A stretch of DNA of 64,000 nucleotides, from contig NZ_CP165647.1 in NCBI RefSeq assembly GCF_041199985.1, forward strand, positions 2,232,001 through 2,296,000, in the 5' to 3' direction. The notes under the pieces were generated by a model. That model worked only from the letters and a program-made list of their open reading frames with translations. It was not told where the DNA came from and ran no database searches. Below are positions 26,737-35,258 of this stretch, in pieces; the first letter of the stretch is position 1; every line of letters starts with the position of its first letter. Source of the stretch: Leptotrichia sp. HSP-536 (GTDB lineage Bacteria > Fusobacteriota > Fusobacteriia > Fusobacteriales > Leptotrichiaceae). A program made the translations under genes and the position numbers.

Positions 26737-26788
26737 AAAATTTGTATCTAGATTTTTAGAGTTTCCAAAAACTTATTTAAGTAAAATT

Positions 26789-26826
26789 TAAAAAGACCGT
26801 TGAAAAAGCTCTCAGCAGTCTTTTTT
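26789..26826. terminator. Bidirectional terminator between birA and the polysaccharide locus
   Basis: AAAAAGAC (26790-26797) pairs with GTCTTTTT (26818-26825); the stem extends inward through GTTGA/TCAGC. T runs follow on both strands. It would end the long minus-strand locus and the convergent birA transcript. Confidence 0.75.
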
Positions 26827-27673
26827 ACTTTATTAGTGCTTTTTTCATTATTTTAGATATTATATTATTATTTCCCCATATAGCAGGAGAATCATAAGAA
26901 CGGTCTGGAAATGCACCGTATTCTAATTTTATTTCTAAATTATTTTCTTTTAGAAATAATTCAACTTTTTCCTTCAAACTTACAGGCTTACCAGAACAGC
27001 AATTTATAATTCCAGTTATGTCAGTTTGTAAAGCTGCCTTTGAAATCATCTCTGCTAATATCTTTATATTGATGAAATCATATTTATTTTTTCCTGTAGT
27101 AAATGGAAAAGTTTTAGCGCCTTCTTCTTCTTTTTGTATTATTTTAGAAAAGATAGAATTATTATTTTTATCATCTCCTTGTATATAAAACACTCTAAGC
27201 CATTTTATCAATAATTCCTTATCACTCTCTTCTAATATTTTCAAAGACTGTCTCAAACTATTTTTGGCTATACCATAAAAAGAAATAGGATTAGTGCTAG
27301 TCTCATTATCAACTTCTCCTTCCCAGTATCCAATTTCATGCATAGTTCCTATGACATTTATATTTTTTATACCAGATTCATATATTTTCTTTAAAAATTT
27401 ATAATGTAATGAAATATCCTCAAGATGAGTAATGGAATTATGTACAAAACCATTTCTCCACGCTAAATGAATACAGGTATTTACATTCTCTAAATTAGAA
27501 AAAAGATAGTCTGTATTTTCAAATATATTAGTTTCTATTTTTTTTACTTTATCACTTATTTTATCTAAAGAAATATCAGCAGCTACTACTTCAATATTAT
27601 TATTTAATAAATAATTTATAACATTTTTTCCTATATAGCCATTAGCTCCTGTTACTAAAACCTTTTGTTTCAT
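26825..27673 (-). CDS. NAD-dependent epimerase/dehydratase (extended SDR)
   Basis: 282 residues, last gene of the polysaccharide locus. The Rossmann motif GANGYIG is at 8-14, CIHLAWRNG near 68 stands where extended SDRs have the NNAA-like strand, and the catalytic Tyr/Lys pair is YGIAK near 132, with the preceding strand reading INVIGTMHEIGYW. A nucleotide-sugar substrate is likely; which one is not clear. The catalytic Ser/Thr is in the GTMHE segment. It follows a GT2 gene by 33 bases. No truncation seen. Confidence 0.82.
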   Translation of the reverse strand: MKQKVLVTGANGYIGKNVINYLLNNNIEVVAADISLDKISDKVKKIETNIFENTDYLFSNLENVNTCIHLAWRNGFVHNSITHLEDISLHYKFLKKIYESGIKNINVIGTMHEIGYWEGEVDNETSTNPISFYGIAKNSLRQSLKILEESDKELLIKWLRVFYIQGDDKNNNSIFSKIIQKEEEGAKTFPFTTGKNKYDFINIKILAEMISKAALQTDITGIINCCSGKPVSLKEKVELFLKENNLEIKLEYGAFPDRSYDSPAIWGNNNIISKIMKKALIK

Positions 27674-27706
27674 TTATTCTCCTAATCGAATATTTACTAA
27701 ATCAAT

Positions 27707-28546
27707 TTATTTTTTATATCTTTTTATACATTCCTTATTCCTTGTTTTTCTTTCATTATCAAAAAACCAGCCCCATTTATTAAAATATTTTATGGCTGAA
27801 TTTATATGTGCCATCATCATTTTTCGTGTTTTATAGGATGCTTTTCCATGTTCATGAATTATTTCTACCTCAGGATAAAATATCACTTTATATTTTTGTC
27901 CAATTCTTCTACATAAATCATAATCTTCCATATACATGAAATATCTAGTATCAAACATTCCAACAGTTTTCAAAACATCTGTTCTTATGAACATAAAACA
28001 TCCAGATAAAATTGGAACTTCCATTATTGTGTTATAATCACACCATCTCATTTCATAATCATAATCCATTTTATCTACAACCGATTTTATTGGACAAAAT
28101 CTTCTAAATATTAAATTTAAAGGTGTGGGTAATAGTCTGCAAGATTTGTTTACCTCTCCATTAGATTCATATATTTTAGGCCCTATCTGCCCAATATCAG
28201 AATTTTTTCTCATATAATCAACTATTTTCTCAATTGTACTTTCTTCAAAAATTATATCAGCATTTAATATTAAATGAAATTCTGCTTTTTCTTTGCAATT
28301 TTTATCCATTAATTTTTCTAATATAACATTATGTCCTGATCCAAATCCATTATTTGAATTATTAAAAATATATTCGATTCGATCATTTGAAAGATTGTTT
28401 ATAAAATTTCTCAAACTATCCTCTTCAGAATTATCTGAAATCCATAGTTTAAATTTCAATTTTGTTTTTTGAAAACAACTTATAATCTGAGCTAATTCTT
28501 CTCGATTAGTATTATAAGTCACTATACAAGCTGTAAAGTCGTACAT
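27707..28546 (-). CDS. Family 2 glycosyltransferase, rhamnosyltransferase-like
   Basis: 279 residues. GT-A fold with ACIVTYNTN at the start, ISDNSEE, NNGFGSGHN and the metal-binding LILNADI (DxD-like), then GPKIYESNGEVNKSCR and MYMEDYDLCRR near 205, the pattern of the WbbL/RfbF rhamnosyltransferase group. No membrane segment. It probably adds a sugar to the growing chain on the cytoplasmic side; rhamnose is suggested by the family and by the GDP-rhamnose genes in the locus, but it is not proven. ATG at 28546. Confidence 0.83.
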   Translation of the reverse strand: MYDFTACIVTYNTNREELAQIISCFQKTKLKFKLWISDNSEEDSLRNFINNLSNDRIEYIFNNSNNGFGSGHNVILEKLMDKNCKEKAEFHLILNADIIFEESTIEKIVDYMRKNSDIGQIGPKIYESNGEVNKSCRLLPTPLNLIFRRFCPIKSVVDKMDYDYEMRWCDYNTIMEVPILSGCFMFIRTDVLKTVGMFDTRYFMYMEDYDLCRRIGQKYKVIFYPEVEIIHEHGKASYKTRKMMMAHINSAIKYFNKWGWFFDNERKTRNKECIKRYKK

Positions 28547-28627
28547 ACAGAACCATCCTCCCTGTTTCTACTTAATAAAATTATAATCTTTTAAACTAGC
28601 TTTAACAACTTAAATATTTTAAAAATT

Positions 28628-29743
28628 TTATATTTTTTCATAAACTTTTTCAAGAACTTCTACAGATTTTTTCCATTGAAATTTTTTTGCTTGTTTTAAA
28701 CCTTTTTCTATCATATCTCTTTGTAATTTTTTATCCGACAAAATTTTTTTATATGCTTCAAAAATTTCATATTCATTTAAAGGATCAACTAAAATTGCAG
28801 CATCTCCTGCAACTTCAGGTAAAGACGATACATTGGAAGTAATCACAGGTACTCCAGCTGCTATAGCTTCCAGAACTGGCATTCCAAAGCCTTCGTACAG
28901 TGATGGAAATACAAAAATCTGTGCAAGTTTATAAATAGGAATTTTATCTTCTTCATCAATATAACCTGTTAGTATAATATCTGTTCCCATTGATTCTATT
29001 AACTTCATAATATTATCATATTTCCATCCTTTGTTTCCTACAATTACAAGTTTTAAATCATCTTTAACTTCTTTTTTATAGTTTTTAAAAGCTTTAACAA
29101 TTCTTTCGATATTTTTTCGTGGTTCAATTGTTCCTAAATATAAAATGTAATTTTTAGGTAAATTATATTTTTTTCTAATATTTTCAAGTTCTATATTAGT
29201 ATAATTATACGTATATTTCTGTAAGTCAATCCCTGGTGTTACAATCTTTATTTTTTTCTCATCTACATTAAAATGTTTAATAATGTCTGATTTTGCACTT
29301 TCTGAAATAGTTATAATCAAATCTGATCTCTCAGCAGCATATTTATATTCACTAATAGCTTTCATATCACCCATAGTTTCTGGAGCTGAAAAAAATACAG
29401 TATCATAAATTGTAATTATTACCTTACCTTTTATGTTTTTCGGAATAGTAAAATTAAAAAAATGATATATATCTGACTTTGTTCCAAAAACAAGATTATG
29501 ACTTATATTCAGTTTTTTTGTTAAAAAATTATACATTGTATAAGTAAGGAGTTTATTCTGTTTTATTTTTATGTCATAATTTATCTGACTCTTTACATCA
29601 TGTCTTCCCATAAAATTGATAAATTCAGCTATATAATCATTTTTATCTGACTTGCTTAATTCCTTAACTATATTATATATATACCATCCTACTCCTGTTT
29701 TTTTCCCAACTGCCCATTGTAATTCTAATGATATTTTTTTCAT
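28628..29743 (-). CDS. Family 4 glycosyltransferase
   Basis: 371 residues, GT-B fold. The N-terminal acceptor domain contains AVGKKTGVGWYI; the C-terminal donor domain starts YILYLGTIEPRKNI near 200 and has LVIVGNKGWK, ILTGYIDEED and FPSLYEGFGMPVLEAIAAG, with the EX7E-type glutamates, followed by VITSNVSSLPEVAGDAA. Mannosyl or related transfer from a nucleotide sugar is usual for this group. I chose the ATG at 29743 over the TTG at 29755 that opens the frame, since the conserved strand starts right after it. Retaining stereochemistry is expected from the family. Confidence 0.88.
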   Translation of the reverse strand: MKKISLELQWAVGKKTGVGWYIYNIVKELSKSDKNDYIAEFINFMGRHDVKSQINYDIKIKQNKLLTYTMYNFLTKKLNISHNLVFGTKSDIYHFFNFTIPKNIKGKVIITIYDTVFFSAPETMGDMKAISEYKYAAERSDLIITISESAKSDIIKHFNVDEKKIKIVTPGIDLQKYTYNYTNIELENIRKKYNLPKNYILYLGTIEPRKNIERIVKAFKNYKKEVKDDLKLVIVGNKGWKYDNIMKLIESMGTDIILTGYIDEEDKIPIYKLAQIFVFPSLYEGFGMPVLEAIAAGVPVITSNVSSLPEVAGDAAILVDPLNEYEIFEAYKKILSDKKLQRDMIEKGLKQAKKFQWKKSVEVLEKVYEKI

Positions 29744-29770
29744 TCTATTTCTCAACTTTCTTTTTAAATT

Positions 29771-30820
29771 TTAAAAAAACTTGTCATACATTTGTCTGTA
29801 TTTTTTTAATATTTTATCATAAGAAAAATTTTCTTTATAGTACTTTTTAAAATTATAAACTGGAAGTTCTTCATAATACTTTTCTATTTTATTTTCTAAA
29901 TCTTCAACATTATTTTTTACTAAAAAATTCTTATCTATTATAATTTCCGGTATAGCACAAATATCTGAAGCGAAAACTGGATTATTATAAAGATATCCTT
30001 CTATTATTGGCAATCCAAACCCTTCGCCATATTTTGCCAGAACAATTACCAAATCAGCAGTTTCATAAAAATATCTAACTTCTTCATCTGAGATATATCC
30101 CAATAATTCAATATTTTCCAACTGGTTTTTTCTTATTTCTTCTCTATATTTTTCTAATAAAGGGCCTTTCCCAGCTATTTTAATATCATAATTTCTTTTT
30201 CTTTTTGCTAATTCTATTAATAAATTAATATTTGCTCTTTCTTCAATGCTCCGAACTGTAAAAATCTTAATTTTATCTGTTTCCCAGTTATCTTTAGATG
30301 CATATTTTAAATCAATATTTTCAAAAGGAGTTGTATTATATATGATTTTAAAATTATTTCCTTTATATAAAGATTTTTCTTTTGCAAATTTCGAAATAAA
30401 ATGCAATAATCCTGATTTTTTATAAACTTTTTTTTCAATATACTTAAATAAATTTTTTAATTTATGATTTGTTTCATTAGCTTGATAATAAAGTCCATCA
30501 TGCACTGTGAAAATATCTGTTTTTTTTAAAAGAAAAAAACTCATAAGATAATTATGAGAATGAATAACACACTCAGTATTTTTATATAGATCATTTATAG
30601 ATTTATTTAATTTAAAAAAACGAAATAGATTATGTTTTATTGATATACATTTTATGTCATTCCAAAAAAACTCTTTATCTTTTTCTCCAAAAAATATATA
30701 ATATTTTTTAATATTTTGTGGTAATGCCCTAGACTGAGATAATATGACATTTTCTACTCCACGTTTGTATATAATTGGACTATTATATCCCAAATATATA
30801 AGAATTTTATCTTTTTTCAT
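29771..30820 (-). CDS. Family 4 glycosyltransferase
   Basis: 349 residues, GT-B fold. The N-terminal domain has VIHSHNYLMSF and FTVHDGLYYQ; the donor domain has RSIEERANINLLIELAKR, KIAGKGPLLEKYREEI, IELLGYISDEE and LAKYGEGFGLPIIEGYLY (EX7E glutamates). It is more divergent than its neighbours and AT-rich in codon use. Start ATG at 30820, 59 bases after the next GT gene upstream. Donor and acceptor unknown. Confidence 0.85.
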   Translation of the reverse strand: MKKDKILIYLGYNSPIIYKRGVENVILSQSRALPQNIKKYYIFFGEKDKEFFWNDIKCISIKHNLFRFFKLNKSINDLYKNTECVIHSHNYLMSFFLLKKTDIFTVHDGLYYQANETNHKLKNLFKYIEKKVYKKSGLLHFISKFAKEKSLYKGNNFKIIYNTTPFENIDLKYASKDNWETDKIKIFTVRSIEERANINLLIELAKRKRNYDIKIAGKGPLLEKYREEIRKNQLENIELLGYISDEEVRYFYETADLVIVLAKYGEGFGLPIIEGYLYNNPVFASDICAIPEIIIDKNFLVKNNVEDLENKIEKYYEELPVYNFKKYYKENFSYDKILKKYRQMYDKFF

Positions 30821-30879
30821 ATTTTTTACTTCTTTCTATTTTTGTAATTTTGAAATAACTTTACTATAATTCAGATATA

Positions 30880-31989
30880 CTAACTATTATCTGACAGTAA
30901 AATATCAAACAATTCTTTCCAATTTCTACAAAATGGTTTTTCAATATTCTTCCCTATATTTCCATCAAATTTTATATTTTTCCTATTTATTAAAATTTCC
31001 ATTTTTTCAGCCAATTCTTTAGCTTCATCGGATTTAAAAAACATTACATTTTCATAGTTTCCTAACGTTTCATGGGCATATTCCAAATCTGCTAAAAGTA
31101 TATTTTTACCAAATGCTTTTGCTTCTGAAATTGGTAATCCCCAAGTTTCAAGTTTAGATGGAAAAATAATATTTTCTAAAATTTCATAATATTTCATTAA
31201 CTCGTTTCTTTTTAGCAAACCTAAAAATTTTAGATTTTTTAAATTTTTATATTTTTCAAACAATTTTTTAGAATATAAATTTTCACTTCCATCAATTGTA
31301 AGATAAACCATAAAATCCATGATATTTTTTTCTTCCAATATTTTGACAGCTTCACAAATAATCTCAAAATTTTTAAAAATCCTAGGAAATGCTGGATATA
31401 AAAAACTGTTCTTCTCTATTTGTTTATTCTTTTCTAAATTCACATCATCAATAACAACATTGGGATGAGCTACAATTACATTTTTAATTTTAAAAAGTTC
31501 CTTAAATCTTTTCCTAATCCAATCCTGCTGTACCACAACAAAATCATTTTTCTGAATATTGATTTTATAAATATATTTATAAAATTTAGAAAACATAAAC
31601 ATTTTAAACTCATTGATAATATCTTCTTTTTTTACATTATAAAAAATCATACCATTATGACAGTAAACTACTCTTTTATGAGCTTCTACATTTGGTGTCA
31701 TGTCATGTAATGAAAACCATAAATACGGTTTTAATTTTTTCGATAGTTTTTTAAAATAAAAATATTCATAATATATTCTTTTTAAGTAACTTTTTTTAGA
31801 ATCCTTAAATTCTATAAATTCTATTTTTGATTCATACTCTGAAAATAAATTTCTGTCATGAACCAGTGCCACTATTCTATATTTTTCTGGAAAGCTTTCT
31901 TCAAGGTATTTTAAGCATTCTTTATATATTGTTAAGGGACCACCTTCGATTAAGTTTATTCCTGATAGAATTATTAGTTTTTTATTCAT
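30880..31989 (-). CDS. Family 4 glycosyltransferase
   Basis: 369 residues. Starts LIILSGINLIEGGPLTIYKECLKYL, a loop typical of GT4 enzymes with GGP. The donor domain has FLYPAFPRIFKNFEII, LKFLGLLKRNELMKYYE and FPSKLETWGLPISEAKAFG. The first 78 codons have a near-identical copy at 34427-34659, fused there to an MBOAT remnant, so this gene or its ancestor took part in a duplication. Complete and apparently intact. Confidence 0.87.
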   Translation of the reverse strand: MNKKLIILSGINLIEGGPLTIYKECLKYLEESFPEKYRIVALVHDRNLFSEYESKIEFIEFKDSKKSYLKRIYYEYFYFKKLSKKLKPYLWFSLHDMTPNVEAHKRVVYCHNGMIFYNVKKEDIINEFKMFMFSKFYKYIYKINIQKNDFVVVQQDWIRKRFKELFKIKNVIVAHPNVVIDDVNLEKNKQIEKNSFLYPAFPRIFKNFEIICEAVKILEEKNIMDFMVYLTIDGSENLYSKKLFEKYKNLKNLKFLGLLKRNELMKYYEILENIIFPSKLETWGLPISEAKAFGKNILLADLEYAHETLGNYENVMFFKSDEAKELAEKMEILINRKNIKFDGNIGKNIEKPFCRNWKELFDILLSDNS

Positions 31990-32039
31990 ATATGGACTTC
32001 CTTTATTAACAAATAAATATGAAAATTTTCAGCTATATT

Positions 32040-33089
32040 TCAACATTTTTTATTTATTGTTTTATATTTTAATTTAATTATATTTTTTTCTACAAAAAAA
32101 TAAAATAAAAATGAAGATAAAATAATACAAAGTAAATATATTGGAAGATTAAAAATCTTATAATGTCGTAGTATTTCATAAAATATGGGATGTATAACAT
32201 AAATAGAATAACTTAATTTACCCAAATGTGAAAATTTTTTCAAAATAAAAGATAAAAAACCTATTTCATGAGCAAAAATAACAATTGCTATACCTATAAC
32301 AATTGGAAAAATGTATTCATTTTCCCTATTGTAGTTACTCTTCCCATAAAATCTTATTATAAAATATAATACTAAGATTTCTAATATATTAAATATTATT
32401 AACTTATATTTTATATTTTTTTCTTTTACAAACTTATAAAAAATCGCAAAAATTGTACCACTCGTATAAGATAAAATTATTCTAAAAATTCCCATCGGTA
32501 TATTAAAAATTTCCAAATAATGTACATCCATATAATTTGGTGAATATTTTTTCATAATATTTAAAAATACAACAAACATTATTAAACAAATAAAAAATAA
32601 ACCTTCCTTGAAGTTTCTTTTCACAAAATATACAATAGAAAAGAAAATTGTACCAATATATAACTCTAAACCTAAAGCCCAAGCAACCATCACAGTAACA
32701 TTAGCTTCTGAAATTGGAAAATTATCATTTAATCCAAGTATTTGTAATAAAAAAATATTTACAAAATATCTAAATAAACTAACTTTTAATGGATATAAAA
32801 TTCTAAAAACTGTAAAATAATAAAAAGTTAGTACAATCATATACGGAAATAAAATTCTAATACACCTTCCTAAAAAAAAATTATTTAAATACACATCTGT
32901 TTTTCCTTGTTTTTTAGGATTTTGCTTTAAAGTAATTAGAAATGCACTTAAAACAAAAAAGAACTCTACAACAAGAATATATGAATTTGGAATAGCTTCA
33001 GGATGTCCATTTCCCCAAAAAAAATGTCCTAAAGTAACTATAATTGCACCAATAAACCTAAATGTTTCTAAAACTAAAAAATTTCTCAT
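32040..33089 (-). CDS. Acyltransferase 3 family membrane protein (OafA-like)
   Basis: An integral membrane acyltransferase, 349 residues with about ten predicted membrane helices. The N-terminus MRNFLVLETFRFIGAIIVTLGHFFWGNGH matches the family start, with the His in LGHFF expected to be catalytic, followed by EFFFVLSAFLITLK. The C-terminal helix contains SYSIYVIHPIFYEIL, also typical. It probably O-acylates (often acetylates) a sugar of the exported polysaccharide. It sits between a GT4 gene and the IS630-split relic. Confidence 0.88.
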   Translation of the reverse strand: MRNFLVLETFRFIGAIIVTLGHFFWGNGHPEAIPNSYILVVEFFFVLSAFLITLKQNPKKQGKTDVYLNNFFLGRCIRILFPYMIVLTFYYFTVFRILYPLKVSLFRYFVNIFLLQILGLNDNFPISEANVTVMVAWALGLELYIGTIFFSIVYFVKRNFKEGLFFICLIMFVVFLNIMKKYSPNYMDVHYLEIFNIPMGIFRIILSYTSGTIFAIFYKFVKEKNIKYKLIIFNILEILVLYFIIRFYGKSNYNRENEYIFPIVIGIAIVIFAHEIGFLSFILKKFSHLGKLSYSIYVIHPIFYEILRHYKIFNLPIYLLCIILSSFLFYFFVEKNIIKLKYKTINKKC

Positions 33090-33118
33090 TTTTTCTCCTC
33101 TTTGTTTAAACTTATTTT

Positions 33119-33200
33119 TTAAAATCTAAAATATATAAATGGATTAAAATTTGAAGCAGAAATAAAACAAATTGATACTATAAATAACAAAAAGTATGTA
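33119..33200 (-). pseudogene. C-terminal remnant of an MBOAT acyltransferase gene
   Basis: On the minus strand, codons read FLLFIVSICFISASNFNPF then IYFRF and stop. This matches the last residues of the MBOAT protein at 44190-45608 (LFLISICFVTGSSFNPFIYFRF in two pieces). It continues, beyond the inserted IS630, the tail of the chimeric frame at 34315-34659. Confidence 0.75.
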
Positions 33201-33214
33201 ATACTAAACCCCGT

Positions 33215-33780
33215 TTAATCAATAGAATAAATCCATTCACGAAGAGTTATGCTTTTTACCAGTTCATCTGTAAGTAAATTTATAGTGTCGCATAGCCTGT
33301 CAACTACAGCTTTTAATGTCCTGAATATCTTATTGCCGAACCCCATCTGTCTTATTTGTTTCCAGATTTGTTCAATGGGGTTCATTTCCGGCGTATATGG
33401 CGGTATATGTGTTATTATGATGTCTCCTGAAATTTCTAGATTCTTTGATTTGTGCCATGCTGCCCCATCACAGACTAGAATCATAATGTCCTCGCTATAA
33501 GTTTTAGATAATTCCTTTAAAAAAATACTCATATTACTGGTATTGCAGTTTGGCATAACTAAAAAAAACCTTTCCCCCGTTAAAGGTTCCACTGCACCAA
33601 AAGCGTACCTGTACTCCCTTATGTGATGGCAGGGAACGCAGGGTCTGAACTTGTTGTTGCACCAGCAACACTTAGGACTGTTAATTCTTCCAAAACTTGC
33701 TTCGTCTTCAAACAATAATCTTACTGTCTTATCCGGATTTCCTATTTTTGTTTTCTGAACCAGATCGGCAATTTTTTTTT
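33215..33780 (-). CDS. IS630 transposase, DDE catalytic part (needs -1 frameshift)
   Basis: Carries the catalytic triad: Asp in LLFEDEASFG, Asp in ILVCDGAAWH and Glu in PEMNPIEQIWKQIR. The only early start codon candidate is a TTG (33715); read through, the frame extends without a stop back to the A9 run at 33780-33772, giving KKIADLVQKTKIGNPDK before the triad. This fits expression as a fusion with the upstream part after a -1 shift on A9. The stop codon TAA lies inside the terminal inverted repeat (33215-33217). Confidence 0.87.
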
Positions 33781-34254
33781 AGACTGCTCAATTTCTTCAT
33801 CACTTGCTTTCTTTGGATGTCTGCTTCTAGGCATTATTTTTCTGTAACCATGGCGTTTTAAAACTCTGTATATCTGCTCATGCCCAATGCTATGTCCAAC
33901 TGATTCAATATACGCCTCCTTTATTTCATTTGTGCTTAACAGTTCACCTTTCCTTGCCCGTTCCTCAAACTGCTTCAAAAATTCTTCTTCCTGCTCAAAT
34001 GTCATATTTCTATGATTTCCACCTTTTGGCTTGTTCATCAGTCCTTGTGTTCCCTGGTTTGAAAATATGCTTATCCATTTGCTCACAACTTTTTCATGGA
34101 TCTCTAAGATTTCAGCTATTTCCTTATTCTTTTTTCCTAAGCCTCTTAATTCTACTGCATGTAGCCTTATGTCTTCACTTTTATTTTTTATTTTTTTTCT
34201 AATCATTCTTATCTCATTTGAAATTTCTTCTGTTATTTTATATGCTTTTGCCAT
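33742..34254 (-). CDS. IS630 transposase, N-terminal DNA-binding part
   Basis: About 170 residues with two helix-turn-helix regions: LRGLGKKNKEIAEILEIHEK then KWISIF, and KEAYIESVGHSIGHEQIYRVL. This is the paired DNA-binding module of IS630/Tc1-like transposases; the frame ends SKKKLPIWFRKQK, shortly after the A9 run, out of frame with the catalytic half. The ATG at 34254 after GGGTGATAAA is preferred to the GTG at 34263. Alone it could act as a repressor, as short products of some IS do. Confidence 0.87.
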   Translation of the reverse strand: MAKAYKITEEISNEIRMIRKKIKNKSEDIRLHAVELRGLGKKNKEIAEILEIHEKVVSKWISIFSNQGTQGLMNKPKGGNHRNMTFEQEEEFLKQFEERARKGELLSTNEIKEAYIESVGHSIGHEQIYRVLKRHGYRKIMPRSRHPKKASDEEIEQSKKKLPIWFRKQK

Positions 34255-34272
34255 TTTTATCACCCTATTACA

Positions 34273-34659
34273 TTATACCACATTATATTCAGTTAGTTTA
34301 ACGGGGGTTAGTATAAAATCTGTTAAGATTTTATATTTAATATTTTCTTTTGTTCTATTAATTAGTGAAAATGACACTAATATAACACAAATAGCACTAA
34401 ATATTTTCCAAATGTCTAACATTAAATAAAAATATTCATAATACATTCTTTTTAAGTAACTTTTTTTAGAATTCTTAAATTCTATAAATTCTATTTTTGA
34501 TTCATACTCAGAAAATAAATTTCTGTTGTGAACCAGCGCCACTATTCTGTACTCTTCCAGAAAGTTTTCTTCAAGATATTTTAAACATTCTTTATATATT
34601 GTTAAGGGACCACCTTCGCTAAAATTGATGGCAGAAATTATTATTGTTTTTTTATTCAT
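34273..34659 (-). pseudogene. Chimeric relic: GT4 N-terminus fused to MBOAT C-terminal region, cut by IS630
   Basis: Codons 1-78 repeat the start of the GT4 gene at 30880-31989 (GGPLTIYKECLKYLEE and LVHNRNLFSEYESKIEF match), then the frame passes straight into LMLDIWKIFSAICVILVSFS, which lines up with LGLDNWKIFMGLCAII of the MBOAT protein at 44190. The frame runs into the IS630 end and stops there; the rest of the MBOAT tail is at 33119-33200. It lacks all catalytic parts of both enzymes, so it is a recombination scar and not a working gene. Confidence 0.8.
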
Positions 34660-34700
34660 ATTTTTTCTCTAGTGTTATTTTTTTTAGAAAATTTTAATAC

Positions 34701-35258
34701 TTAAAATTTTTCTATTTTCATTATATTAGCTCCGCTTCTTTGTGCCGCTTCTATTCCTATATCAGAGTCCTCAAAAATTAAAGTTTTTTCAGGACTAATA
34801 TTAAAATATTCCATTGCCTTAATAAATCCTTCGGGATCAGGTTTTTTTCTCTCAACATTTTCTGCAAAAATAAATAATTCAAAAACTTCTTTTTTATTAA
34901 AAAATTCTAATATCTCTTCACTATTTTGTTTAGAGGCAGTTGTAACTAATGCTATATAATAATTATTTTTTAAAGATTCGATAATATCAAATAGATAATT
35001 ATTTATTTTAGCATATTTTAAATTATTTCTATAAATATTTTTTTTGATTATATGAACTTTTTCTATTTCTTCTTCTGTTAAGTTTAGTTTTGAAAGAAAT
35101 TCTTTATAATGTTTTCCATAGCATTCTTTTATAAAAAAACTGTAACTCAACTCATACCCTATTTCATATAATGATTTTTTATATGCTTGATAATTTACTT
35201 CCAAAGTATCAAACAAAGTACCATCTAAATCACAAATAATCATCTTAGTTTTTTTCAT
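34701..35258 (-). CDS. HAD phosphatase, beta-phosphoglucomutase-like subfamily
   Basis: About 185 residues. Motif I CDLDGTLFDTLEVN, a small helical cap (about 20-80), motif II LVTTASK, motif III Lys in RKKPDPEGF, and motif IV LIFEDSDIGIEAAQRSGA: the order and spacing of the HAD class I group. It would remove or move a phosphate on a sugar or similar precursor. The start is the ATG at 35258 with GGTGATC before it; it overlaps the end of the large fusion gene upstream by 14 bases, so the two are probably coupled. Likely part of the decoration block. Confidence 0.85.
   Translation of the reverse strand: MKKTKMIICDLDGTLFDTLEVNYQAYKKSLYEIGYELSYSFFIKECYGKHYKEFLSKLNLTEEEIEKVHIIKKNIYRNNLKYAKINNYLFDIIESLKNNYYIALVTTASKQNSEEILEFFNKKEVFELFIFAENVERKKPDPEGFIKAMEYFNISPEKTLIFEDSDIGIEAAQRSGANIMKIEKF

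Larger units (their letters stand above)
33201..34314 (-). mobile_element. IS630 family insertion sequence
   Basis: About 1.11 kb with inverted ends ATACTAAACCCCGTTTAA (33201-33218) and, on the other strand, ATACTAACCCCCGTTAA (34314-34299). TA flanks the left side (33199-33200). Two overlapping-frame transposase parts fill it. Outward matches with the MITE (TATGTA on the left, AAAATYTGT on the right) leave the exact borders uncertain by a few bases. It interrupts a chimeric GT/MBOAT relic. Confidence 0.88.
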
